64,000 nt of DNA from positions 62,001 through 126,000 of the forward strand of contig WOGZ01000047.1 in the NCBI GenBank assembly GCA_009733775.1, in the 5' to 3' direction. This document shows positions 36,278 to 49,579 of this stretch, in pieces; positions within the stretch are counted from its first letter, which is position 1, and each line of letters opens with the position of its first letter. Both the position numbers and the translations under genes were made by a program. The DNA is from Alectoria sarmentosa (Eukaryota > Ascomycota > Lecanoromycetes > Lecanorales > Parmeliaceae). Below the pieces are notes generated by a model. The model ran no database searches. It was not told where the DNA came from and saw nothing but the letters and a program-made list of their open reading frames with translations.

Positions 36278-39039
36278 TTACTTCTTTTCTTAAAATCGAA
36301 ATTTCTGCGATGATTTTTTAATAAATCTTTTTATATTCGTGATGCACGCTTAAGCGTAAGCGAAGTAACGTTTTTAATCGTTATAATTTAATATTTCGAT
36401 TCGAATTCGAAATCGTCATAAATGAAAAAATTATGTATTAATAATGTTAATAAAAAAAATTCGAATGATTTTTCGAATAAAGAGTGAGATTTAGATTTAT
36501 TCAGATATTTATAATAATAATCGATAATCAAATCGGGGTTTTTTATCGCGTTAACGAATAATTATTATAATAAATTGTTATAAGCTTTAAATTCGATATA
36601 TTTGATTTTATATATAAGATATTTCTTTATATTTATAATAAAATCTTTTATTCTCTTATCGATTTTGAATTCGAAAATTTCTTTAATTTTTCATATTTTT
36701 TTTTTGTCGATATCGATAAATGATGATAAGATTATGCGTTGTTTTGAAAAAAAATTATTATTATTTAAGTGAAATAATTATGAATGAAAAACGAGGTGAA
36801 GTCTTTTTATTAACGTTGATAATTTCAAATAATATATCGAATTATCGTATATTTTAATAATCTTAAAAAGTCTTAAATTTTTATAATTAAGTGATTTATT
36901 TAATTTTATCGTTTTGATGTTACGATTATTCAACATTATTATATCATTTATTATAAATTTCGAAATTAATATATAATGTCGATTAGCTTACTTTTTTTAT
37001 AAAGCTCGAAATTATTTGAATTGTTTTTTAATGTGATGTTTTATTCAATTTATTTTATTTATAAAAATATCGATAAATTGAATTTTTCTTTTAATTTTTT
37101 AATTGATAAATTATTTTTAAAAGTTAAGAGATTTTAATTTTAATCGAAAAATGTATTTTTTAATAAGAAGAAAAAGAGATATATTTATAAAAATGTTTTT
37201 ATTTGAGTTTGTTTTAAACTTTATAAGTGAAAGTTAATTTATTTAATCGTTTTAATTATAATTAATATATGCTCGCAGAAATTGTTTAAGTAACGTATTG
37301 ATATTTTCGATTTGATCGTTTATTTTAAAGTGAAAAGTAGTAAAGAGTAATGATTTTGTTCTCACTTTGTGATATAGTCTTTTTTAAAAGTGTGCGATAA
37401 ATTGTATATCGCGATTAGAGATGATGAAGAAGGGATTTTCTTTCTCTCGTTAAATTTATTCGATAAAAGTTTATATAATCGTTTTCACCTTAAGAGAGTT
37501 TAAGAATATAATTTTTTTTAAAAAGTTTATTTATCACGATTATAACGTGTTAATATAAATAATTATATTTTAAGCAAATTAATAAAGAGATAATAAAGTC
37601 GATAAAGATATTTTATTAATAATCATTTAAAATAAATAAAAACTTTAATAATTCTTATTTATCTTCACGATAAATTTTTAATTTTTTATAAATGTGATAG
37701 TTTTTCATATAGCGTGTTATTGAGTTTGTTATTTTAAATTAATAATAATAACGTGATAATTTATTATAAATAAATAATTTATTTGCGTGTTTATTAAAAA
37801 GTATATCGTGTATATTTTTAATGATCTTGATGCGTAGGTTTAAGTCGTTTAATATATAAAGTTTATCGTTTATATATAATAAATCGTCATAGATTTTATA
37901 ATTTTATAATTCGAATTTAATATTATTTTTGATAATGTTTAAAGAAAGTTTTCTTTAATTTGAAATCTTTATTTAAATAATGTTTTGAATAACGTTATCG
38001 TGTTTATAAACGTTTTTTATTTAACGCAATAAGTTCGAAGCTTCAATAGTGAAGATTTTCGTCGATTCAACATTTAATTTCTTTTTCAAAGTCTTTATCA
38101 AAAATCTCGATGATGATTTTATATTTGATTTTTTATTATTAAGATCGTTTTGTTCGTTGAGTTTATACATTATAATAATTAAATAAGTTATATATTTTTT
38201 ATTTTGTTTAATAGTATAAAGATAAACTGCGTTATATGTTTCATTTTTTTATTTAAATTGTCGTTTTTAAAAATGATTTGATAACGATATTATATATAAT
38301 TATTATTATCGTTTTTTGAGAGGTTTTTTATTCTTCGTATTAAGTTATTAAATTTGATATTTTATTTTTCAAGACGATACGTGATGCGAAAGTTAAATTT
38401 TGATAAAAATTTTATTCATTTAATTTGACGCGAGTTCAATTGCTTCGATGATATAAAATATTATAAATTTTTATAATTTAAAATAATTTGAATGAAATTT
38501 TTTATTAAAATTTCCGCGGAATTTTGAATGTTATTTTTCGAAAATATAAATTATAATTATAAGTTCTTTATCATAAATGTCGTAATTATATTTAATCGAA
38601 AACATTTTTTTAAAAAGAAATGCGATAGGTTTTAAAATTTCATCATTTTTTTTTATAATAATACGGCGATTATTATATAATTAAAAGCATTAATTTTTAA
38701 TTATATCTTTTTATTTGAATCGAAATGAGTAAGTATAAATGCGATAATGAACGCTTTTTTGAGTGTATTAAATGCGCGTTACTTTGAATCATCTTTCGTT
38801 TAAGAATATATAAAGTTTTTTTTTTGTTTAATATGTGTGAGATTGATAAAAAATGCGACGATTTTTAAGTATTTTAAAATAAACTTGTGATAAAAGTTAA
38901 TAAAGTTTAAGAATGTTTATATATTTTTAATATAGCGAGGTTCTTTTCATTATGTGATCGTATCGATTTTTTTAAAATTTATTTCGATTTCGTTAATAAT
39001 GATAATAAGATCGAAATATTTGATTTAAATAATATAAAA

Positions 39040-39500
39040 ATCGCATTTATTGATATCGAGATAAAGATTAATTTATTAAAGTTTTTTTAAAACCTTTTTT
39101 ACGTGAAAAACGTATTTTTTTTAAATATTATTATAAATGAAAATATCGTTAAAATACGTTATATAAAAGACGTTCAAATATTTTTTTAATACGTTATTAA
39201 TAAACGTTTAAAATGTAATAAAAGCGTTGTATAAATTAAATAATATTATTATATATTTATAAAAATCATATTTAATAAAAAAGATTTTTTTTTTATAATC
39301 TTTTTTCATTCGAATTTTATTAAAAACAATTATAATATCGAATTTATTATAAATTCGAGCTGCGCAGAGTTTAATAAGAGTTTTTTTGATTAATAATAAT
39401 GCGTTTTAATTGAAAATGATGAAAGCATTAAAAATTTGATAATCGATATAAAATTTAAATTCTTTATTCGATTTTTTTATAATCAAGATAAGGGCGGCGT
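39040..39500 (-). pseudogene. Gypsy reverse transcriptase relic
   Basis: Minus strand reads AALILIIKKSNKEFKFYIDY (counterpart of SPVLFVKKxDGxxRxCVDY), then a KFDI block (KLDL). Near 39142-39156 comes TYFNDIFIYNNI, the mutated YxDD box with Asp changed to Asn by G-to-A, followed by LYLDINKCD. Stops lie between these motifs. This identifies the family as Ty3/Gypsy. Confidence 0.85.
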
Positions 39501-41028
39501 ATAAAAATGTGTTAAATCGAATATATTTCTTTTTCAACATTTTATCGATATATTTTTTGATTATTAATGTTTATTTTTTAGATATATTATAAACTCTTTT
39601 CGTAAATAATAAAGTTTCTTTTTTAAAATGTATTTCGTGATTTATAAAGCGATTTAATAACAATTTGTTTATTTTCGTGAAATTTTATATTTTAATTTAT
39701 TTGTGATATGTTTTAAATACGCGCTTTTTCAATTTCTTTAAAATAAAAGATTTTTTTTTCATTTTATTGAAGACTTTTTATAATCGTTTATTATTATTAT
39801 AAATACGTTTATCGTGAATTCAATTTTTTCAAAAAAAGAAGATTGAGATAATTATTCGAAGTCTTAAAATCACATTGCGATGATTTCGTTTTTAAATTTT
39901 TTTGTTATTTTCATAAACGCGAAGGCGGAGATTTTTGTTATGTCAGCGTGTTAAAAAAGATTTTTCGAATAAAGAATCTTTTGATTCTTTTTATTATTGT
40001 GAATTGTTATAAATTTATTGTGTAATAAATAATGCGATATATAATAATTAAAATTGAGCGTGATAATTTTTTTTTGAATAAAATATAAAAATTGTGTTGT
40101 TTTAATTATGATATTTTTAAAATAATATTAAATTATTTAAATGCGATGATGAAATATTATAAATTTTTTATATAATTTTCGATAATTAATTTGATTAAAA
40201 TCATATATATAATATTAAATATAAATTTATTATTAATTAAGCGCAATTTATAAGATTTAAATAAGGTTATTTTCGATAATTTGTTTTTTATAATAAAGGT
40301 AGCGTTCATAAAGTCATATGCGAAGATTTTAATATTCGTAAAATAATCGACTTTGATAACACTTTTGTTGATATAAGTTTATTTACGAAAATTTAATTGT
40401 TATTTATATTATAATAATGTTTTAATAACGATAATATAAGCGAAAAGCGTAATTGAAGTGAGAGTAAGATTTTCGTTTTTTAATTTTTGAATTTTTATAC
40501 GTAAACGTTTTTTTAGGTTTTTAACGATGATTTAATCAGAGATATATAATTTTTCGATTTTTTAAAAAATTCGATAAGTTTTTATTTCTTCGTTTCGACT
40601 TTTATAATTTTCATTATAATCTTAATTTGATCTTTATTAAATGAATTTGCATTTTAATATAACGCATTATTATTATCGAAGCGATAATTAATTTTAAAAC
40701 ATTTTTAATAACGATTTTCTTTAATAATGCGATTAATTAAAGTTTTTAAATAATGATATTTAGTATTTTAATATAAAAAGTTTTATTTAAAGTTGTTTGA
40801 TTGATTATTGTTTTTCTCTTTATCGAAAAAAGAATTATTATTATATGTTAATAATTTAACGAATTCTTTATTTATTTTTTAATCGTTTTTAAATTTGTTA
40901 TTCTTATTTAAAAGAGCATTATTAATAATTTTTAAATCTGCGACGATATAACGTATATGAGCGATCATATCTCGAAATGAAATAAAACTTTCGTTAGAAA
41001 TTCGATATTTCAATCGTGTATTAATTAA

Positions 41029-41382
41029 TTATTTTAGATTGAACATTTTTAAGATGTTCGTATAATTTAAAAAAACGATGATTGCATTAAAACGAGCGTA
41101 AAAAATTTCGAAAAACTCTTTTTTATCTTTGATATTCATATCGAAATTTAAATTATAAAATTCAACATTTAATTTAATAAGTTTATCGTATATTTTAAAC
41201 ATATTTTTTAATTCTTTAATTATTTCGTTTATCGTGAAATAAGAATTATAATAAATTATATTTAAACGAGTTTTGATGATATCGAAAATCGTGTTTTTAT
41301 AATAATTTCTCACATAATCGATTTTATTTAATTCAATAAGAAATTGTTTAGCATTTTGTCTGAACTTCGCATAAAAATGCAT
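41029..41382 (-). pseudogene. Gypsy gag (capsid) fragment
   Basis: 117-codon open piece with the spacing of retroviral-type capsid: TIFDIIKTRLN, then TINEIIKELKNMF, then FYNLNF and FFEIFYARFNAII. It lies upstream of RT in the element's direction. Heavy AT drift has removed most identity. The open frame is a survivor of RIP, not a gene. Confidence 0.6.
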
Positions 41383-42579
41383 ACGTTAATCATTTCATTT
41401 ATAACGATCTTTTTTAAAATCCTTAAAGTTTTTCACGTTTGAATAATGTTTATTAATGTTGATAACGATTTTTATATTCGTAACATTTATTTTTATAATA
41501 AATGTGTAATGTTGATTGTTTTTTTTTAGGAGATTGAAAAAAGAAACGTTATTATAACGTGAACGAATCTTTATATAATGTTTATTCGCATTAAAGTTTA
41601 TTAATTCTTTTTTATATAACGTCGCAGCGACAATTTTGAGTTGTTTATTTTCACGATATAAGTTTTTCGTTATAATACGATATTTGTCTCATAATCGTCG
41701 AATTTTTATAACATTTTCTTTTTTTTAAATAATACGCGTATTAACGTTTTTTTAATTAATGAGTTAAAGTATAAAATTTGATTTTAATTTCATTTATTTT
41801 TTTATCGATTTATATATTCTCTTATTAAAGTATAATTAAATTTTCTCGACAGATTTAAACATTTTTAATCATATTTTTAAATGTATTATGTTATTTTTTA
41901 GGAGATTTAATTGCATTATTGACGAAGTTTTCGAATAAATTAATGATCGCATAAATAAAGTTCGCGTCGTCTTTAATAATATTTATAAGTAACACTTCGT
42001 TTTAAAACTCGTTTGATTTAATGATGAATCTTTTAACGCGTTAACGTAGGTTTTTTAACGATTCGTGAACATTTTTGATTAAACGTCTTTTAAAGCGTTT
42101 TTTGATGGTTTTTTCATTTGAATTATATTAAATAAAAACGAATTTCACGATTTAAGTTTTGATTATTTTTATCGAAATTGTTAGATAATAAAGAATATTG
42201 CATTTCGTCTATTACATTTATTATAATATTTTAATTTTAATTTTATATTTTAATAATTTTGATATAAGCGTTACTCTCGAATTTATAAAAAAAATTCGAT
42301 AAAATGTCGATTTTATTTTTTGTTCGTAATCTCAGTTTTTTATAAATGAAAAACTTTAACGTGATTGTGATTAAGGTTTAATTATTTATAAAATCAAGGC
42401 GATTGCTTTCTTTTAATTGATTTCGTGAATTCATTGATTTGATTCGCGTTTTGAGTTTTTAACGTATTATCGTTAAAATGTTAATAATAAAATGTTATCG
42501 TGATTAATGTGTCTCTTTGAATACACTTTTAATTTCGTTAACAATTCTTTATTATTTGAAAGAGAAATAAATAATATTA

Positions 42580-42814
42580 TGTTAAAAACTTAATGTGTGT
42601 ATAATAACTTATATTAATAATATGTAAAAAATATTATTTATGAAAAGTAATTACAAAGAACGATATCACGAAAAAAATGCGCATTCGTTAAAACGCTAAA
42701 TTAAATATAAATTAACGTAAATATGAAGACATATCGAACATATCGGGTATATTAAATATTAATGCAAATATTAATGCAAATATAATATAAACATATAAAA
42801 AAGAAATCATAATA
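42580..42814 (-). repeat. 5' LTR of the Gypsy element
   Basis: 235 bases, same length as its partner at 36043-36277; adjoining AAAAT target duplication at 42815-42819. Confidence 0.88.
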
Positions 42815-45800
42815 AAAATTATTAATCAAAACGTAAAAAAAACAATTATTCGTTTATTTCGGAAAGTAATTTATGTTATATTTAAACGAATTAATATATA
42901 TATTATTCGATAAGTTTAATTTCATTATCGACGAGAATAACGTTTAAAAAGCTTTATATTATATCGATTAATCTCGTAAACGAATAAGAAAAATAATTAA
43001 TTAACGTAATATCTTTTTACGTGTTATTTGATTTATTACATTAATTAATTAACGAATTAATTGATTTATTTTTTTAAACGAATTAACGACTTATAAACGA
43101 ATTAATAAGTATTTTATAATTCTCATTAATTAAACATTAAGATTCTTAAACGATAAAAAATACGAATAAGCTTTTTTAAATATGAGATTATAAATTAATA
43201 AAGAATTTGAATAATTAAAAAAATGGAACTTTTTATCTATCTTTATTATAAAAAAAAATTTATTATAAATTTTTTTTTAAAATTGAATTATTCAAGATAT
43301 TTTTATCGATTTTATATAAAATTATATTCTTTTTTATTACGATAATTTCGAAAAAAATGAATTTCGATTAATAATTATATGCGATAATATATTCGTTTAT
43401 TACAATTTTAAAATTATTAATATATGTTACGATGAAAAAGTTTTATTAAAATGTTTATTTTCGTATTCGTTTAATTTTAATTTGATCGATATCTCGTTTT
43501 CGATATTTAAAACGTGAATTTAAAAACATTAAAATATAATTATATTATATTTTAACGAAAAACGATATAATAATTTTTAGATTTAATTATTTTTATATAA
43601 AAGAAAAGATATAACGTAAGCAATATTTATTAAAAAGATGAAATATATTATAAACATTAAAATAAAATAAACGTTATTAAAAACGAAATAAACCTTATTA
43701 AGATATTAAAAAAATGAGTTCTTATAAATATTTATATATGTTTTTTATCGCTATACTTTTAACTTAATAAATTTATATCGTTATAAAAGTTTTACTTCAT
43801 TTATTAATTTTAATCGTAATTTTTATTTTCGATAAAATATAAAACGAGCTTTATTATAAAAATCGTAAATATATATATATATGTTAAAACGCGAGTTGGC
43901 TTTTTTTTACGCTCAAATGCGTTTATATTAATAATTAATTCGCGTTTAATGCTTGATTCGATATTTAATTATTTTTATTTATATTTAAAATTATCGCCTT
44001 TTCATTATTAAATATATTGAGATTTATAATATTTATTTAATAGTTTTTATTTTACATTTTTTAAAACTTTTTAATCGTGCGATATGACGTTTAACTTTAT
44101 ATAATTAATATAATTTTTTAAATTAATATATATCGAATTGTTAATTTTATATTTTAAGATTATTAATAAAATTATCGTGATTTCACAATTATAAATATAA
44201 TTAATAAAATATTAATAATTAAAATAATCACGTGCAATAAACTTAATTTTAAAATAAAAAAATCGAATATTTATAAAAAAAATCGATCGAATTTAATAAC
44301 GATATAAATAATTAAATAATCGTAATAATAAAAGTTATCGTACGATCACGTGATTATTATATATTATTCTTTTTTCTCTCAACTCTTTTTTTGCGAACGT
44401 TATTTTTATATTTATTTTTCAATTATTATTTTCAATTAAATATCAAATTTATAAATAATTAATTAATAATAAATTTATTTATTTGATTTATTACGATAAT
44501 TATTAATTAGCTTATTAAATTTTAACTTATAATAAAATAATGTTTACGCGAATCTTTGATAAAATAAATCGATTTAAAATAATTTTAATTATTATAATTC
44601 TTTTTATAATACTTTTAATAATCGCGAATAATACGTTTAATAGCGACGATAAAGTTAATTTTATTTTTCGCAATTTGAGCATTAAATAATTATTCGATAA
44701 AATTTGTAATTAATAAAATTTCGATAAAATTTATAAATTTATAATTTAAAAATTTATCGCTATATATAATTATTACAAAAACGATTTTAATAATAATATA
44801 CTATTTTTTAATAACATTAAATTTGTTACAAGCGTATTAATATATTAAATTAAATTAAAGCTTTTTTTTTAAATTTTTAATTCTATAATTCATCGAATAT
44901 CGTGTTTAAAACTTAATTATATTCGCTTAAATCAATCTTTTAAACGTTAAAATGTTTTTATTTAATTTTAATAAAAACGTTATATAATGAAGTCGCAACG
45001 AATAAAATTCGATGATATAATATATATTTAAACGATATAACATATTTATAAACACGATTATCTTAAATAATGTTTAATAATAAATATAAAGTAAACAAAT
45101 TGTTATCAAATATATATCTTTTAATTTTAATGTTAAATGCGATCTTTTTATCCTTTTAAAACGATTTTATATTAAATTTATATTATATAAATTTCATTTC
45201 TTCATTATTGAGCGAATCAATATCGATAACGTTTTTTTAAACGATAAAAAAGTGATATAACTTCGTTTTCGCTTTCGATTGAATTAATTTTTTATTATTC
45301 TTTTACAAACGAGATTATTAACTTTTTTGAATATTTATAATCTTTAAGATTTTTTATTAACGTTTTCTTTTATTTTTATTTTTCTCGTTATCGATCGTCG
45401 TTCATAAATCGTTCAATTAATTATCGAATTAAATTATTATCGATGCTCGCATTTTAACAATAAAATTAAATTAAAAAAAAAACGATAAAAGTATAAATTA
45501 TTCGATTATATAAAACTTAAATTTTTATTAACAAGCATTATTTGATTAAATATCGCTTCTTTTAAATTTATAAATCGTTTTTTATTTATTAACATCTTCG
45601 ATAATAACATATTATATAAAAACTTAAATAATTAATTCGATAACGACGAATTGAGTTATAAAAGATTTAAAAAAACTTAATCATCGAAAAAGAACGCTGT
45701 CTCTTAAATTCAAAAAATTTCGATTTATTTAATTTTAATAGCGACGTAATTATTATATAAAATTTTATAACGAATTTTAAATTAAATATTCTAATAATAA

Positions 45801-46256
45801 ATATAATAAATACGTTCATTTTTATTATAATTTTATTTTTCTTAATTTAATCAAACGAGGATCGTTTATTGTTAATAATTATAAAAGTGTTTACACGTTT
45901 TTTTTTATAATAAATTTTTTAAAATTAAGCTTTTTGCGTAATAATAATATAATTTATAAATATATTAAAAAAGCCTTTTTATATATTTATATTATATCGT
46001 TTATTAAACAATTTCAATTTTAATTCGATTATAAAAATGAAATAATTGTTGCGACGATTATTTTATTTTTTACGTGACTTTAATGATAATATAAATAAAA
46101 AATAACGAAATCGATTATTAATCGAGCGTAAATAATAACGATAACGACAATAATAACAATAACAAATAAATCGAGATTTAAAAAGGTTACATTTACTTTA
46201 AATGATCAATAAATTATACACGGTTTCAAATCTACACGATTTTATTATTATATCAG

Positions 46257-46356
46257 GATTCTACCTTCTGCGTGCATTTGACGATGATTCAAACAAAAAA
46301 TTGCGGGGGCGATTGCAAGTTTTGCGCTCCCGCCAAGGGTTTCGCAAACAGGAGTA
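46257..46356 (-). repeat. Right terminal inverted repeat
   Basis: 100 bases, reverse complement of 35180-35278. Normal-GC chromosome resumes at 46357. Confidence 0.85.
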
Positions 46357-46913
46357 AACTCTTTACTCCGTAGACATCCTCTCAAGCCTTAATCAATTTT
46401 ATACCGTTAGTGTAGACTGACTTGCAAACCGCATATTCCCAAATTTCGGCCAGTGCTGTTTCCATAGGCCCTATTGGTAATGCCGTTGTCCTCGGAAAAA
46501 CTCGGTTCTTCATTCAACAAGGCTTCCATTCAAGCGCAACACACTACATTTCATCTTGATTGTGCGGGCAGTGCATCCAGAAATTAAACGTACACTGCAA
46601 GATTCCGTACATAATATCCTTAGTGATTGTGATCTACCCAACTGGACCCACTTACCGACTTTCCCACGCTGTTGCGATCCCTGGTCGGAGCCATCATCGC
46701 GGAGACGAATCGGTTGTTCGTGGAGCTGCCCTTCATTCCCCCAAATGCATGGCTGTTTCATCGCAGCCACTGCTCGTCTAAAATGTGCACAGAGAGCCTG
46801 TGATGTCTCACGTACCCGCCAATATGCTCGTGTTCGTGAACACTAGCACCATACATCAATCCTATGATCTGGCCAGCTGGGACTGATGAATAGAGGGCGA
46901 GGAAGGGCCGTCC

Positions 46914-47265
46914 ATGGCGTCGGTGTGGGATCTATGGATCTGTTTGAGACGAGACTGGAAGCAGAAAGGAGAGGGCGAGGAGAAAGAGTACTGTGGCTTT
47001 TTTAGCCCGAATGGCGGCACCTGTCTACCATCCAGCGAGGGACTGGGGTCGTGCATTGGGAAGAGATTCGTGCAGACGGAAATTTGCGCAGTGCTCTCAT
47101 GAGTGATGGAAGAATACAGCGTTGAGCTGAAGTTGGAAGGGTCTCGGGAACAAAATTGGCTTTTGACGAGGGCGAAAGCCTTGAAGACGCCGTCGGAGAA
47201 TATGGGCTTCACAATGGTATTAGAGCTGAGGAAGGACATGCGCGACTTTAGGGCGACCCTTACTC
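46914..47265 (+). pseudogene. Cytochrome P450 C-terminal fragment
   Basis: The frame reads GGTCLPSSEGLGSCIGKRF, a P450 haem-binding loop with its Cys, then VQTEICAVLS, an in-frame TGA at 47100-47102, and EEYSVEL, then NMGFTMVLELRKDM, the usual final strand. The rest of a P450 is absent upstream. The stop could come from a CGA codon by one C-to-T change. This family looks different from the three cluster P450s. It lies 560 bases beyond the transposon. Confidence 0.7.
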
Positions 47266-47379
47266 GAGACTCAGTCGTGGCCGAGGTCAGCACTGTTACG
47301 CGGTGGGAGACCAATATAAGATCCGCTGATCCCACTGTCCCAAGTACCACAAACAAAGGAAATCTGCCACCCATGCCTG

Positions 47380-47520
47380 TTTCCCCCGTAGATCTTGTCG
47401 CCAGGTCGCCTTCTCCAGAACCGTTGACAGAGCTTCCATTCCCGCTCACCAGTCATACATCCGTCACTGTTCTTACCATCGATGGTATCCGAGGTGTGCT
47501 CTACCTAGCACAAGACATGA
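47380..47520 (+). pseudogene. Possible patatin-like phospholipase N-terminal scrap
   Basis: In the frame continuing from the P450 fragment, VTVLTIDGIRGVL (about 47460-47500) resembles the patatin start LxIDGGGxRG, minus two glycines. Nothing downstream continues the domain. The call rests on one short motif. Confidence 0.3.
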
Positions 47521-47525
47521 CCTAG

Positions 47526-48144
47526 TACTAACGCAAATACCAGATACTGTTCCTGAACTCCCAAAGCCCGTTTAGTATCTCTCCCTATACCCTTCATCTC
47601 CTACCTCCTCGCGCTGATGGTATTCGCCTCCCGCCAGAAGATTTTTACCCAACAGACCACTTCCATGTCGAAAGTCACAGCGAAGGAGACACAACGAAGA
47701 AAATGCTAAGATCGTTGGCCTGGCAAGACATCCATGAGAAGATCACATCCACAATAGACGAATACAACGCGCCCAAAGATGTAATTTGAATCGCTGCAAT
47801 CAATAGCATGGACAATCGGACGTCTAACGATATATATCTGCTACTTATCTCCGTGAACTCGAAATCGAAACTGTCCAAAAAGGTTCTGTCTCCGGTCTCA
47901 GAAAAGCAGACCATTAAACTCAGAGGGCAACTGTTATTCACATCAATTTCTCCAGATTCAATTCAACTGAGGCAATGGTGTTGTTTGGTATCTGCTGAGA
48001 TGCTCCGCCAACCTTGTCGGGAACAATCAGCACCACAAAGTCTTCCCAGGAAATCTGCACGAAGGCGGCTCAAGCTACACTGTGGTATCTAAAAACTTCC
48101 AGAGAATTGGAGATCTTCAGGAAAGCCATCACTTTTTCAGATTT
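47526..48144. other. Gene-free stretch
   Basis: Mixed short frames; a piece at 47590-47790 (plus) is open in one frame but unrecognised. Lies downstream of the LYVALY array. Confidence 0.35.
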
Positions 48145-48765
48145 TTAAAAGAACTCAAAGACCTCCTGGTTCTTCAACAGATCAAAAGTCGGTACAGCCT
48201 CGAGGCTTGCGCCTTCCACCACCACTTTGTTTGCAAAACTTGTGCAGCAACTCTCAATCGTCGCCCAATCCGCCAGTTTCCCAGACACCATATATTTGAC
48301 CCCGCCTGAGCTGCGCGAGAAGCCTCCCAGCCCCTCGAGGACTCTCTGCGCCCAATCTTTCGACGTCCGAGCCTTGCCCGATTTTCTCATGTGCATCGTC
48401 TTCTCGGGCCACGCGAGCTGCATGTGCTCTTCCACCGCTTCCGAGTCCTCGAGCTTGGCGATCAGCACCCGGGCCACAATGTCGTCGTGACGGCCAAACG
48501 GCACGAAGCAGTTTTCGTAATCCCAGACCACCATCTTGAGATCTCCCTTGTGCGGGTCCAACTGCTCCCGTTCTTCGAATTTCTTGATGCGGTAACGAAT
48601 GCATTTCTGGTCTTGGGGTGGATCTTTTGGAGCTACGATGAAGGCCCAGTGGTAATCTGGTGGACCGGTGGAGCTGCTGTCGCGGAGAGCGCCCTCGAGA
48701 GCATAGAGGACTACGTAGAGGCGGGGCTTTTTGTATCCCAAGAGAACGTGTACGGTGGTACTCAT
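48145..48765 (-). CDS. LYVALY-family protein, array copy 1 (unknown function)
   Basis: Intronless, 206 residues from ATG 48765. The domain opens KPRLYVVLYALEG and continues YHWAFIVAPK, then VWDYENCFVPFGRHDDIVARVLIAKLED, WAQRVLEGLGGF, and ends PTFDLLKNQEVFEFF. Apart from the N-terminal motif, the C-terminal TFDLL links it to the member at 9552-10100 more than to copies 2-4. No membrane segment or known catalytic pattern. Probably DUF6914 in Pfam (from memory, not checked). It heads a run of four same-strand copies. Function unknown. Confidence 0.75.
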   Translation of the reverse strand: MSTTVHVLLGYKKPRLYVVLYALEGALRDSSSTGPPDYHWAFIVAPKDPPQDQKCIRYRIKKFEEREQLDPHKGDLKMVVWDYENCFVPFGRHDDIVARVLIAKLEDSEAVEEHMQLAWPEKTMHMRKSGKARTSKDWAQRVLEGLGGFSRSSGGVKYMVSGKLADWATIESCCTSFANKVVVEGASLEAVPTFDLLKNQEVFEFF

Positions 48766-49579
48766 ACTGGCAAGTCTTTGAGAAAAGTTTGTTGTGATTC
48801 CAGAGTGATGCGTGTATTCGCTAAAGGACTAAATTTCGTGCATTCACTCGAGGGTTTGTGTGGCACTCGAAATCAACCAAGCTTGACCGAAAGAGAAAGC
48901 GTCGTTTTTGTACAGCCAAAATCCTCTGGGAACAAAATTGCTGACATGACATTATCTCGTGCTACCGGCTTTTTGATTCTCGTTCTCTTCTACTCTCTTC
49001 GTCCCCATTATCGTCTATTGTTCAAACCTACCTCCAGAGCCAAAGTCTGTTCACTTCGCTGCTCCGGGAAAGTCGCAGCGCCGCTTCTGCCAGCAAATCG
49101 AGTGTCGGTACACTTCTTCCATTCCCATTCGCTTTTGCATCTGAATTGAATTTCAAGTGCTAACTGCAGTTCCGCATACTACGTGGACTTCGTTGTAGAT
49201 CTACCGTGATCGCCGCTCTCTGCACTCCTGCTTGCAATTGACAGCCGGACAGCTTTGGTGTGTTGAGAATCACTGTTCATCCACGTTGTCTGTCTGTGTC
49301 CGTTGCTAGCTCAACGATGATTCTGTGTCCTTGTAAGCTCGGCTGCAAACGTCCCTGAGCTAGCTACACTGCTTCCCCTTCCTGGGACATCTGTGATCCC
49401 TTGAAAAATGATCTTGTGCTTAGTGTTTAGAGAATTTGTCGCGTGCATACTATGCTTGATATATTGCCTTTGCCATACTCACTTGTGTTGTTGGACTTGC
49501 ACTGGCAAATATCCACACTTCTTTTGCTCCATGACCTGTTCCAACTACGACCTGCGTGGGGCATCGTCATTCCGTTTCA
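48766..49579. other. Spacer between array copies 1 and 2
   Basis: About 810 bases. Plus-strand frames here overlap the array genes antisense and are shadows. Presumed promoter of copy 1. Confidence 0.4.

Larger units (their letters stand above)
36043..42814 (-). mobile_element. Ty3/Gypsy LTR retrotransposon, RIP-mutated, inserted in the TIR element
   Basis: Two 235-base direct repeats (36043-36277 and 42580-42814) bound the element, and AAAAT flanks it on both sides (36038-36042 and 42815-42819), a clean 5-bp target duplication. On the minus strand the LTR starts TGTTAT and one copy still ends TAACA. A purine tract lies directly inside the 36 kb LTR (36278-36292 minus), as expected before a 3' LTR, so transcription ran from 42.8 to 36.0 kb. 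Gag-like sequence comes first and RT next, fitting Gypsy order. All frames are broken; the element is dead. It is younger than the surrounding TIR element, which it interrupts. Confidence 0.9.
35180..46356. mobile_element. 11.2 kb element with 100-bp terminal inverted repeats, RIP-mutated, with nested Gypsy
   Basis: The ends are inverted copies of each other: TACTCCTGTTTGCGAAACCC at 35180 and its reverse complement ending at 46356. Similarity continues for about 100 bases, with mismatches that are mostly C/T or G/A. The element is bordered by TA at each end and the outer flanks differ, so a TA target duplication (as in Tc1/mariner-Fot1 types) is possible but unproved. Taking out the nested 6.8 kb LTR element leaves about 4.4 kb. 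The interior is almost all A/T with no transposase recognisable. The end segments keep high GC while the interior does not. Confidence 0.75.

Noticed and set aside
46862..47449. Minus-strand frame of 195 codons
   Set aside because: It is antisense to the P450 relic, whose haem motif is clear on the plus strand.
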